Of a stretch of DNA of 5,917 nucleotides, positions 1 to 5,686 are shown in pieces. The stretch spans positions 1 through 5,917 of the forward strand of contig CAJCIF010000179.1 in assembly GCA_903970355.1 (NCBI GenBank). The letters are read 5' to 3'. Source of the DNA: Actinomycetota bacterium (lineage in GTDB: Bacteria > Cyanobacteriota > Vampirovibrionia > Obscuribacterales > Obscuribacteraceae). The position numbers and the translations under genes were made by a program. Within the stretch, counting starts at the first letter, position 1, and the number at the start of each line of letters is the position of its first letter. The notes below the pieces were generated by a model. That model ran no database searches, was not told the origin of the DNA, and worked only from the letters and a program-made list of their open reading frames with translations.

Positions 1-255
1 GCTTTCTTGGTAAGAGTGGTGGTAAGGGGAAGTGTATTCAGTTTGTTGATGGTAAGGGTGGCGATGAGGATGTTTTCCTGCACCGTAGGGATTGCCGAAC
101 TCGAGGTACGGCGGCTCATGACGATGGCTGTGCCTAGCCACATGCTCATGCGGAATATAAGAAGCCTCATAAAGCACTCCGGCGCGGGTGTTTCGCTCGC
201 GGTGCTCCAGCTCCTGTTGACTTTGTAAGTAGGTTGCGTCCCTGGGCACTGTCAT
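1..255 (-). CDS. His/Tyr/Pro-rich protein of unknown function, 3' end beyond window
   Basis: This ORF is open from its start to the left edge of the window (85 codons, C-terminus missing). I do not recognise a family. The visible part has 12 His and 9 Tyr in 85 residues. There are 'HEH', 'RHSHRHE' and 'KHPHRHPYH' clusters and four Pro-Tyr pairs, the last followed by 'HHSY'. No signal peptide or membrane segment is visible; the first 30 residues are charged and rich in Gln/Glu/Arg. A strong Shine-Dalgarno sequence (GGAGGTG, 263-257) supports translation. An in-frame TAA lies at 267-265, so the start must be ATG at 255 (only 3 bases from GGAGG) or GTG at 249 (9 bases, the better spacing). It follows the sensor kinase on the same strand after 86 bases with no obvious terminator, so co-transcription is possible. 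His clusters often bind metal ions, but that role is only an inference. The opposing plus-strand ORF looks like its antisense shadow. Confidence 0.55.
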   Translation of the reverse strand, partial: MTVPRDATYLQSQQELEHRERNTRAGVLYEASYIPHEHVARHSHRHEPPYLEFGNPYGAGKHPHRHPYHQQTEYTSPYHHSYQES

Positions 256-256
256 C

Positions 257-263
257 CACCTCC
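257..263 (-). promoter_or_regulatory. Shine-Dalgarno site for the His/Tyr-rich ORF
   Basis: Read on the minus strand this is GGAGGTG, a seven-base match to the canonical Shine-Dalgarno sequence and the best one in the window. It lies 3 bases (from the GGAGG core) before an ATG and 9 bases before an in-frame GTG two codons later. The spacing favours the GTG as the true start, although the ATG cannot be excluded. It is the main evidence that the partial ORF at the left edge is translated. Confidence 0.5.
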
Positions 264-307
264 ATTAGAAGATGTAAAGAATTCTCCCCTTTTCTCATTG
301 CTGAACC

Positions 308-340
308 ATGGCAAAGAAATGGCGAAACAATGGCTAAAGG
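308..340. repeat. Three imperfect 11-base tandem repeats
   Basis: The plus strand reads ATGGCAAAGAA, ATGGCGAAACA and ATGGCTAAAGG in direct succession, with exact 11-base spacing of the ATGGC core. The array ends one base before the stop codon of the sensor kinase gene on the minus strand, so it lies in that gene's 3' flank. A period of 11 is close to one helical turn, so a protein could contact successive copies on one face of the DNA. No function is shown, and chance duplication is equally possible. Confidence 0.5.
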
Positions 341-341
341 A

Positions 342-2249
342 CTAAAAAATACGGCCCTGGCGGTTCTTACCCAACATCATCGAGCTGGCGCGCTTCTTCA
401 GAACGTCCGCTTGCAGCTCCTGCCCATCTTTAGATGTGTTCTCGGAAGGAATTCGAAAGGAAAAAGTGCTGCCCTTCCCTTCCTCGCTCACCACGCTAAT
501 ATCGCCACCGTGCAGTTCGACAAGAGACTTACAGATGGCCAGACCCAGTCCGGTACCGAAGTTTTTCATTCGATCTTCTGATGACACTTGTTGAAACCGA
601 TCAAATACTTGTGCCACCTGATCTTTTGGTATGCCGCGACCCTCATCGCGCACTTTGAATTCCACACAGTCTCCAAGCTGTTCGGCTGTGGCAGTTACGG
701 TCGTGCCACTCTTGGAAAACTTCAAAGCATTTGAAAACAGATTGACGAGTATTTGCACCAACCTATCCGGATCGGCATTAACCATTAGACCGTGATCTTC
801 GCAAACCAGTTTGATATCGGCTTCCGCAAAAAGCGTTTCAACCCCTGATGAAGACAACTCGAAGATCGAAACAACAGAAACATTTTTTCTTTGCAGTTCG
901 AACATACCGGCATGCATTTTTTCAATATCGAGAAGATCGTTCACTAGAAAAATCATTCGCGCCACGCTTCTAGCGGCAACCGTCATCATGCGTTTGCCAT
1001 TCTCGTCGCCCGGATTCGCTTTGCCAGTCACGATCATGTCCAAAATGCCCTGCACCGATGTTAGCGGACTGCGAAGATCGTGAGTCACCATTTGCACGAG
1101 TTCCTGGCGCATTCGTTCAGCTCGTTGCCGTTCCGATATATCGTGAGCAACACAAAATAAAGTCCCTTCATTAGGTTCCCAGACGGCAGACCAGAGAACA
1201 TCAACTACCAAACCATCTTTGCGGCGCACGCGCATTTCGAAAGTGGATTCATTTCCTCCTTTAATGATGGCCTGAAGGCGCTCCGTTAGAGCAGATCTTT
1301 CTTCATCTCCGACAAGATTGATAATTTTGCTGCCGATTAATTCTTCGGGTGTATAGCCAAATACCTGTTCTGCTGCGGCGCTTACTTCATCGAAAGTTCC
1401 TTTTGCGTTCAGGCTGCAAATTACATCGCGGACATTCTCTACCATCGCTCTTTCTTTTTGAGACGTTTTGAAAAGGATTCGGCTCATATCGTGGAAGACA
1501 TTATCCAACCTGACTATCTCATCACTACCCACCATGGGCGGTGGCAATGGTTTGCCGCTTGCTATGAGCATGCTATTGTCATTTATGCGATTGAGACGGT
1601 TTATGACGTCGCCCCGAAAAAGAACGAACATGATCGATACCAGTACAGCATTTATGATGGTGATCGTAATCACCATTATCTGGGTGCGCTGCCTTGCCTG
1701 CAATTGTGTTTTGAAATCACTTTCGGCAAGCAACTGCTCCTTTCTATTCATATCGACAAGCGATTCAAGCTCGTGGCCATATGCCGGTAATTGGGCCAGC
1801 ATAAGGTTTCTCCCTTCACTGCCTTCCGGAAACTTGCTCTTCAAGCCACGCGTACCGTTGTCGGTTTCCTTGAGCATTTGTCGGCTGGCTCGCAAAATTT
1901 TGTCTACCTTGTATTTTGCTTCGGAGCCTTTATCAAGCAATTCAACGAGACGTTTGCCGTCTTCCACAAGGAGATCGATATTGCGACCAAAGGCCGGATC
2001 GAGAGGGCCATCGGATTCCAGCGCACCAAGGGCCAGGGAGGCTGCCGCGTAGTTATGCCCTAAGAATTCTATTGAAGCATCGCTAATCTGCTTGGCCCGA
2101 TCGATGGCAGCGGCATTCTTTTCCGTTTCCGCATTCAGTTGAAGAAGCCACACAATGAGGGCGAGCTGCAACGCAAGGGGTATGGCAAGAACAATCAGTC
2201 CCTTTTGGGAAAGCGATAATCGTGAAGTGAGATCGGTGAACAAATGCAT
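342..2249 (-). CDS. Membrane-bound PAS-containing sensor histidine kinase
   Basis: This 635-residue protein autophosphorylates a histidine in response to a signal and passes the phosphate to a response regulator. It has a short cytoplasmic start, a first membrane helix (about 17-38), an extracytoplasmic, mostly helical and charged region (39-189) resembling CHASE3-type four-helix sensor domains, and a second membrane helix (190-212). A HAMP-like linker (about 213-265) and a PAS domain (about 265-375, 'VFGYTPEELIG', ending 'VAHDISERQRAE') follow. HisKA (about 380-447) has the phosphoacceptor H390 in 'THDLRSPL'. HATPase_c (about 493-603) shows the N box (N503, N507), G1 'DEGRGIP' (535-541), F box 'FDRF' (549-552) and G2 'GTGLGL' (565-570). 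All catalytic motifs look intact, and no receiver domain is fused. A Lys/Arg-containing tail of about 35 residues follows the ATPase. The ATG at 2249 has an in-frame TAG just upstream but no clear Shine-Dalgarno site. The likely partner is the divergently transcribed OmpR-type regulator 114 bases away. The signal sensed cannot be told from sequence. Confidence 0.93.
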   Translation of the reverse strand: MHLFTDLTSRLSLSQKGLIVLAIPLALQLALIVWLLQLNAETEKNAAAIDRAKQISDASIEFLGHNYAAASLALGALESDGPLDPAFGRNIDLLVEDGKRLVELLDKGSEAKYKVDKILRASRQMLKETDNGTRGLKSKFPEGSEGRNLMLAQLPAYGHELESLVDMNRKEQLLAESDFKTQLQARQRTQIMVITITIINAVLVSIMFVLFRGDVINRLNRINDNSMLIASGKPLPPPMVGSDEIVRLDNVFHDMSRILFKTSQKERAMVENVRDVICSLNAKGTFDEVSAAAEQVFGYTPEELIGSKIINLVGDEERSALTERLQAIIKGGNESTFEMRVRRKDGLVVDVLWSAVWEPNEGTLFCVAHDISERQRAERMRQELVQMVTHDLRSPLTSVQGILDMIVTGKANPGDENGKRMMTVAARSVARMIFLVNDLLDIEKMHAGMFELQRKNVSVVSIFELSSSGVETLFAEADIKLVCEDHGLMVNADPDRLVQILVNLFSNALKFSKSGTTVTATAEQLGDCVEFKVRDEGRGIPKDQVAQVFDRFQQVSSEDRMKNFGTGLGLAICKSLVELHGGDISVVSEEGKGSTFSFRIPSENTSKDGQELQADVLKKRASSMMLGKNRQGRIF

Positions 2250-2277
2250 ACAAACCGTCTATTGAGGACGTATGGCA

Positions 2278-2305
2278 AAAATATCCCCTTTGAGCCCAGG
2301 AGCAA
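2278..2305 (-). promoter_or_regulatory. Possible promoter for the sensor kinase gene
   Basis: On the minus strand, TTGCTC (2305-2300) and TATTTT (2283-2278) are separated by 16 bases, giving a weak match to a sigma70-type promoter. It would start transcription roughly 20-25 bases before the kinase ATG at 2249. The -35 element lies inside the inverted repeat at 2296-2323. A motif this weak can occur by chance. Confidence 0.25.
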
Positions 2306-2323
2306 AACATGCTTTCGTCCTGG
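2296..2323. promoter_or_regulatory. Imperfect inverted repeat in the divergent kinase/regulator promoter region (candidate operator)
   Basis: The sequence CCAGGA (2296-2301) is mirrored perfectly by TCCTGG (2318-2323). Inside, AGCA (2301-2304) pairs with TGCT (2310-2313) around a five-base AAACA loop. The last six bases of the right-hand CGTCCTGG also face an AGGACG at 2265-2270 across the region. The repeat sits between the two divergent starts, next to an AT-rich TATATTAT stretch (2329-2336) that could serve as the -10 region of the response regulator gene. A two-component regulator often binds repeats upstream of its own gene, so autoregulation is plausible but inferred. Confidence 0.35.
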
Positions 2324-2363
2324 CGGTGTATATTATGAACTCTGAACTCAGCAAGCTTCCAAC

Positions 2364-3041
2364 ATGTCAAAAATACTTTTGTTAGATGACGACAAAGACC
2401 TCACCGAAGTCATCGGCGCTTGGCTCGGTTCCGAGAACCATATTCTCGAAATTGTTCACGACGGCAGGGAAGGATTAGACCGGCTTCGCGTCTCAGACTT
2501 CGATCTAGTGCTACTTGACTGGAACTTGCCTGGCTTAAGCGGCTTGGAAATATTGAGATATATTCGTGATGAAGGCATCAATACGCCGGTGATCATGCTC
2601 TCCGTGAACAGAACGATAGATGAGAAGATTACCGGATTGGATATCGGTGCCGATGATTATCTGCCTAAGCCCTTCAACATGAAGGAGCTAGCTGCCCGCA
2701 TCCGTTCCGCTTTGAGGCGATCCTCTCAAAAACCAACCAATGTCTTGAAAATCCGCGATATTTCGCTCGACCCCGTCAAGCATAAGGTTTTTAAAAATGA
2801 AAAGCCTATCTTTTTGCAGCCGCGGGAATTTGCACTTCTAGAATTTTTTATGCGCAATCCCGATGAAGTCTTCAGTGGTGAAACTCTATTGCAACGTGTC
2901 TGGCACTCGGAAAGCGAGGCTACCATTGAAGCGATCCGCACCTGCGTTAAGCGCATTCGCGACAAACTCGATGAAGAAAAATCCGATTCGATCATTGAGA
3001 CCATTGCTCGAGTCGGCTATAGACTGAACTCAGTCGAATAG
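2364..3041 (+). CDS. OmpR/PhoB-family response regulator
   Basis: This 225-residue protein is a transcription regulator switched on by phosphorylation. The N-terminal receiver domain (about 3-115) has the acidic pocket D8/D9 in 'LLLDDDKD' and the phosphoacceptor D52 in 'LLDWNLPG'. S80 in 'MLSVN' occupies the conserved Ser/Thr switch position, and K102 lies in 'PKPF'. The C-terminal winged-helix DNA-binding domain (about 128-223) shows the family's 'L-x-x-x-E-F-x-LLEFFMRNP' start, 'ETLLQRVW', 'IRTCVKRIRDKL' as recognition-helix region and the closing 'IETIARVGYRL'. Length and key residues are normal, so it should be functional. It is divergent from the sensor kinase at 342-2249, its most likely partner. 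The ATG at 2364 has no evident Shine-Dalgarno site. Its end converges on a tRNA gene with only 27 bases between, and I see no hairpin terminator there. Target genes cannot be inferred, except possible self-regulation through the inverted repeat at 2296-2323. Confidence 0.94.
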   Translation: MSKILLLDDDKDLTEVIGAWLGSENHILEIVHDGREGLDRLRVSDFDLVLLDWNLPGLSGLEILRYIRDEGINTPVIMLSVNRTIDEKITGLDIGADDYLPKPFNMKELAARIRSALRRSSQKPTNVLKIRDISLDPVKHKVFKNEKPIFLQPREFALLEFFMRNPDEVFSGETLLQRVWHSESEATIEAIRTCVKRIRDKLDEEKSDSIIETIARVGYRLNSVE

Positions 3042-3068
3042 CATCGTATATGGTGCGCAATTAAAATT

Positions 3069-3141
3069 TGGGCGATGAGGGACTTGAACCCCCGACCTTC
3101 ACGGTGTGATCGTGCTGCGCTACCAACTGCGCTAATCGCCC
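3069..3141 (-). tRNA. tRNA-Val (anticodon CAC)
   Basis: A complete cloverleaf can be folded on the minus strand. It has acceptor GGGCGAT/ATCGCCC (7 perfect pairs), TA at 8-9, D stem GCGC/GCGC with loop AGTTGGTA, anticodon arm GCACG/CGTGA with loop ATCACAC, a five-base variable region, and T arm GGGGG/CCCTC with loop TTCAAGT. U33 followed by CAC gives anticodon CAC, which reads the valine codon GUG. Position 3069 supplies discriminator A73; no CCA is encoded, so it must be added after transcription. The outermost anticodon-stem pair (27-43) is G-A and the T stem has one G-U. It lies 43 bases downstream of the SGNH-like gene on the same strand and converges with the response regulator. Confidence 0.93.
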
Positions 3142-3150
3142 ACAGCCATG

Positions 3151-3181
3151 ATTATCGCATAACAGCACACCGTATATACAA
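3151..3181 (-). promoter_or_regulatory. Possible promoter of tRNA-Val
   Basis: On the minus strand GATAAT (3156-3151) lies 9 bases before the mature tRNA 5' end, a reasonable place for a -10 element. TTGTAT (3181-3176) lies 19 bases further upstream, longer than the ideal 17. If real, the tRNA has its own promoter; otherwise it would depend on read-through from the SGNH-like gene. Confidence 0.3.
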
Positions 3182-3184
3182 GCT

Positions 3185-3991
3185 CTATATTTTTACTTTC
3201 TTCTTCGGCTGGAACGAATACTGTTTCCAGGCCAAAGTCTGAATCGCTACCGCTTCGTCCGGATCCAGGTTTATCAAAATGCGCGTTTCCTTTTTGCCTG
3301 GATCCTGAACTTCAATCACAGTTGGCAAGCCACTTGGATTCTTGCGAAAGATATATTCATATAGGATGCATGCTGTGTAGTATGAGCCTGCAGGTGTCAA
3401 ATGACGGTCATCTTCAAAGAGCCTGATCACACTGTTATTGCGCGCAAAAATCCATGCTTCGCCTAGAGGCACAAGAAGCGTGTTTTCTATTTGAGCGAGT
3501 TCTCGATAGACCTCAATCATTTTCTGAAATGTATCTTCATCGTCAGAATAGGACGCCGCTTCTAAAAGCACGGGAATAGCATTGGATCTGCGCGTTCGAT
3601 TGATTAGCTTTTTGCCGTAATCTCGAAACGAATCCTTCGAGAAAAATTCATGTCCGCCTCTGCCTTGAAGCAAGACATAATCCCATGGCCCGCCAAACTC
3701 AATTGCTTCCAGGGCCGAGCCATTTTTAAAATGATCTTCGAAACTAAAATCAGGCCCATAAACCATCGCAATCTTTGCTTGTTGTTCCATGCCTGATTCA
3801 ATCAGTTTTGAAAACGTGAGCGCGATCGTTTGATTGAGATTGTTGCCGACAAAAAGAATTCTCACCGCATCAGGTGAATCAGTAGTTGTAACCACAACCG
3901 TTTTCGCTTTTGGCTTTATGAGAATGAAACCCGCCAACACCGCCAGGACTATAAAGGCCAAAAGAAACAAGAATCGCACGAAACTGCTCAC
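3185..3991 (-). CDS. Membrane-anchored SGNH-hydrolase-like protein with Asn at the nucleophile position
   Basis: This 268-residue protein has one N-terminal hydrophobic segment (about 4-25), followed by 'KPKAK', probably a signal anchor or uncleaved signal. The rest resembles the SGNH/GDSL-like fold of DUF4886-type proteins. Residues 44-50 'RILFVGN' match block I, 'FEDHF' (84-88) the 'GG-x-T-LEDH' region, and 'WDYVLLQG' (103-110) the 'DYVVLQ' strand. 'PLGEAW' (175-180) and 'D-x-RHLTPAGSYYTACILYEYIF' with D195/H197 (194-215) match the C-terminal Asp-His block and following helix. The block I nucleophile serine (GNS) reads GNN here, with N51 encoded AAT, so ordinary esterase activity may be lost. 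The GTG start lies two codons after the hutH stop and in the same frame, with no well-spaced Shine-Dalgarno site, suggesting translational coupling. No substrate can be assigned. The family call rests on recalled motif patterns and is fairly sure; catalytic status is uncertain. Confidence 0.72.
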   Translation of the reverse strand: MSSFVRFLFLLAFIVLAVLAGFILIKPKAKTVVVTTTDSPDAVRILFVGNNLNQTIALTFSKLIESGMEQQAKIAMVYGPDFSFEDHFKNGSALEAIEFGGPWDYVLLQGRGGHEFFSKDSFRDYGKKLINRTRRSNAIPVLLEAASYSDDEDTFQKMIEVYRELAQIENTLLVPLGEAWIFARNNSVIRLFEDDRHLTPAGSYYTACILYEYIFRKNPSGLPTVIEVQDPGKKETRILINLDPDEAVAIQTLAWKQYSFQPKKKVKI

Positions 3992-3997
3992 AGTTCG

Positions 3998-5569
3998 CTA
4001 ATCTAACCTTCCTACGTTTGATTCAACAGCAAACAAGAGCTCGCCGGAGCGAATTAGATTTTCGGCAGCCGAGATATCAAGATGGAGCTCACGATCTTCT
4101 TTAAGATGGGGAATAAATTTCCTAATGCATTCCAGGGCGGATCTCACCCCGTTTCCAGGTTTGAGATTAGCTTTTGATTCGTCTATAGACACTCGCAAAT
4201 CTAGAGCCTGAGCCGCACAAATTAGTTCGATCGCCAACACGTTTCGCACGTTCTCAATAATCATGCGCGCCTTTCGCGCCGCGATCGTGCCCATCGAGAC
4301 ATGATCTTCCTGATTTGCAGATGTCGGAATTGAATCTACGCTTGCCGGATGCGCAAACGCTTTGTTCTCTGAAACCAATGCTGCTGCTGTATATTGTGCG
4401 ATCATCAGTCCAGAATTCAGTCCTCCATGCTCCGTCAAGAATGTTGGTAATCCATTTGAGAGGGCGGGGTTTACCAATCGCTCGGTGCGACGCTCTGATA
4501 TATTAGCTAACTCTGCCATTGCAATGGCTAAATAGTCGAGCACAATTGCAATTGGTTGTCCGTGAAAATTGCCGGCAGATATCACTTCGTTATCGAATAC
4601 AAGCGGATTATCCGTTGCCGAGTTAATTTCGATCAGCAAGACATCTTGGGCGTGCTCGATCGCTTGCCGTGTTGCGCCATGCACTTGCGGCATGCATCTC
4701 AATGAATATGCGTCTTGCACCATTCCGCAATCGGCATGACTTTCCATTAATTCGCTGTCGGTTAAAAGCTTCAACAAATTAGCGGCACTTGTTTTATGGC
4801 CTGGATGTCGCCTGACACTTTGCACATCCATCGAAAAAGGTTTTGAGGAACCAAGCAGTGCATCTACTGTCATAGCACCAGCTATATCCGCTATTTTGGC
4901 CAAACCAAGGGCATCGATAAGGGCGAGACATCCAATCGCACTCATTGCTTGCGTGCCGTTCACGAGGGCAAGGCCCTCCTTCGCTTCCAGCTCTACCGGA
5001 TCCAATTTTGCTCGCGCTAGCGCTTCACCGCCGCTCAGAATCTCTCCTTCGTACTCGGCTTGACCTTCGCCTATGAGGACAAGTGCAAGGTGAGCCAGCG
5101 GAGCGAGATCGCCACTTGCACCAACGGAACCTTGCTCGGGCACCACCGGATGTACCCGCTTATTTAGAAGGTCAATGAGAAGCTGCACAACTTCCGGTCG
5201 AATACCGGAATATCCTTTTGCCAACGCGTTGGCCCGCAAAAGTGTAAAAGCTCTCACAGTTGGTATATCAAATGGCCTGCCCACGCCGGCAGCATGGCTG
5301 CGCAGAAAATTTCGTTGCAAAGTACGAGCGTCGGCTGGCGGAATATAAATGTCTTTGAATTTACCAAAACCGGTTGTTAAGCCGTAGATAGGGCGCTGAT
5401 CGGCCAATGCTTTCTGAACGACAGAACGGCTCGATTGCATCTTGGAACGGGCATTTGCGGCAATTGAAACAGGCGCGAAATCATATGTAACAGCCGAAAT
5501 CTCCGCCAGATTCAGGTTCTCGCCGTTGAGAACGACATTTGCTCCCACTTTAGAATTTCCTCGAACCAT
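3998..5569 (-). CDS. hutH: Histidine ammonia-lyase (histidase)
   Basis: This cytosolic enzyme deaminates L-histidine to trans-urocanate and ammonia, the first step of histidine degradation; it acts as a homotetramer in known family members. The 523 residues are close to the usual 500-520. The MIO cofactor forms from A151-S152-G153 in 'GSVGASGDLAPLAH'. Other expected active-site residues are present: Y62 in 'YGLTTGFG', H92 in 'RSHAAGVG', N204 in 'LVNGTQA', Q285/Y288/R291 in 'VQDAYSLR', F335 in 'GNFHGQP' and E421 in 'SANQEDHVSM'. The Ser-His pair at 91-92 and Gln-Glu at 420-421 are typical of histidine rather than phenylalanine or tyrosine lyases. One small difference is Ala in 'VQDAYS', where Pro is usual. 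The ATG at 5569 is preceded by AAGGA nine bases upstream and by an in-frame TAG, so the start is secure. It heads a tight unit with the SGNH-like gene. No urocanase or other hut genes are in the window, so complete histidine breakdown here is unproven. Confidence 0.95.
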   Translation of the reverse strand: MVRGNSKVGANVVLNGENLNLAEISAVTYDFAPVSIAANARSKMQSSRSVVQKALADQRPIYGLTTGFGKFKDIYIPPADARTLQRNFLRSHAAGVGRPFDIPTVRAFTLLRANALAKGYSGIRPEVVQLLIDLLNKRVHPVVPEQGSVGASGDLAPLAHLALVLIGEGQAEYEGEILSGGEALARAKLDPVELEAKEGLALVNGTQAMSAIGCLALIDALGLAKIADIAGAMTVDALLGSSKPFSMDVQSVRRHPGHKTSAANLLKLLTDSELMESHADCGMVQDAYSLRCMPQVHGATRQAIEHAQDVLLIEINSATDNPLVFDNEVISAGNFHGQPIAIVLDYLAIAMAELANISERRTERLVNPALSNGLPTFLTEHGGLNSGLMIAQYTAAALVSENKAFAHPASVDSIPTSANQEDHVSMGTIAARKARMIIENVRNVLAIELICAAQALDLRVSIDESKANLKPGNGVRSALECIRKFIPHLKEDRELHLDISAAENLIRSGELLFAVESNVGRLD

Positions 5570-5578
5570 AATTCCCTA

Positions 5579-5583
5579 TCCTT
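5579..5583 (-). promoter_or_regulatory. Shine-Dalgarno site of hutH
   Basis: The minus strand reads AAGGA, nine bases before the hutH ATG at 5569. A stop codon (TAG) lies in frame between the two, so no earlier hutH start is possible. Together these fix the start codon. Confidence 0.6.
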
Positions 5584-5623
5584 CTAAGCGGCTTTGATGC
5601 TACCTAATTTTGAGGTGTCGGAG

Positions 5624-5638
5624 GGCAATTTTTTTGCC
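5624..5638. promoter_or_regulatory. Inverted repeat GGCAA-T5-TTGCC between hutH and a divergent gene (candidate operator)
   Basis: A perfect five-base inverted repeat (GGCAA/TTGCC) surrounds five T residues within the 117-base divergent intergenic region. It could be a repressor or activator site shared by hutH and the exported-protein gene. It could also fold as a small hairpin, but there is no T-run after the stem on the plus strand, and no gene that would need a terminator ends here. A TATTAT (5652-5657) just to the right may act as a -10 element for the plus-strand gene. Confidence 0.3.
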
Positions 5639-5686
5639 AAGAGGTCCGTGTTATTATGGGATTCTAGCTAGCGGCTGTGTTTGAGT

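Noticed and set aside
7..228. Plus-strand ORF of 73 codons at the left edge
   Set aside because: It lies opposite the His/Tyr-rich ORF, has an irregular Val/Arg/Met/Leu-rich composition, no clear ribosome binding site and no recognisable motif. The minus-strand ORF explains the sequence better.
1468..2052. Plus-strand ORF of 194 codons inside the sensor kinase gene
   Set aside because: It is antisense to the clearly real kinase (sensor region and membrane helix) and is Ser/Arg-rich without domains, as expected of a shadow frame. The same holds for the other plus-strand frames within 342-2249.
2083..2370. Minus-strand ORF overlapping the kinase start and the divergent promoter region
   Set aside because: It is Cys/His-rich without a recognisable pattern, overlaps the kinase gene in another frame and would cover the whole intergenic region.
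3042..3068. Possible terminator between the response regulator and the tRNA
   Set aside because: Only a weak AT-rich near-palindrome (CAATTAAAATTTG) is present, with no GC-rich stem or proper T-run.
3045..3179. CGTATAT on both sides of the tRNA (3045-3051 and 3171-3177) as possible attachment-site duplication
   Set aside because: The match is only seven AT-rich bases, does not include the tRNA 3' end, and no integrase or foreign DNA is present.
4315..4506. Small plus-strand ORF inside hutH
   Set aside because: It is antisense to conserved hutH sequence and has no motif or ribosome binding site.
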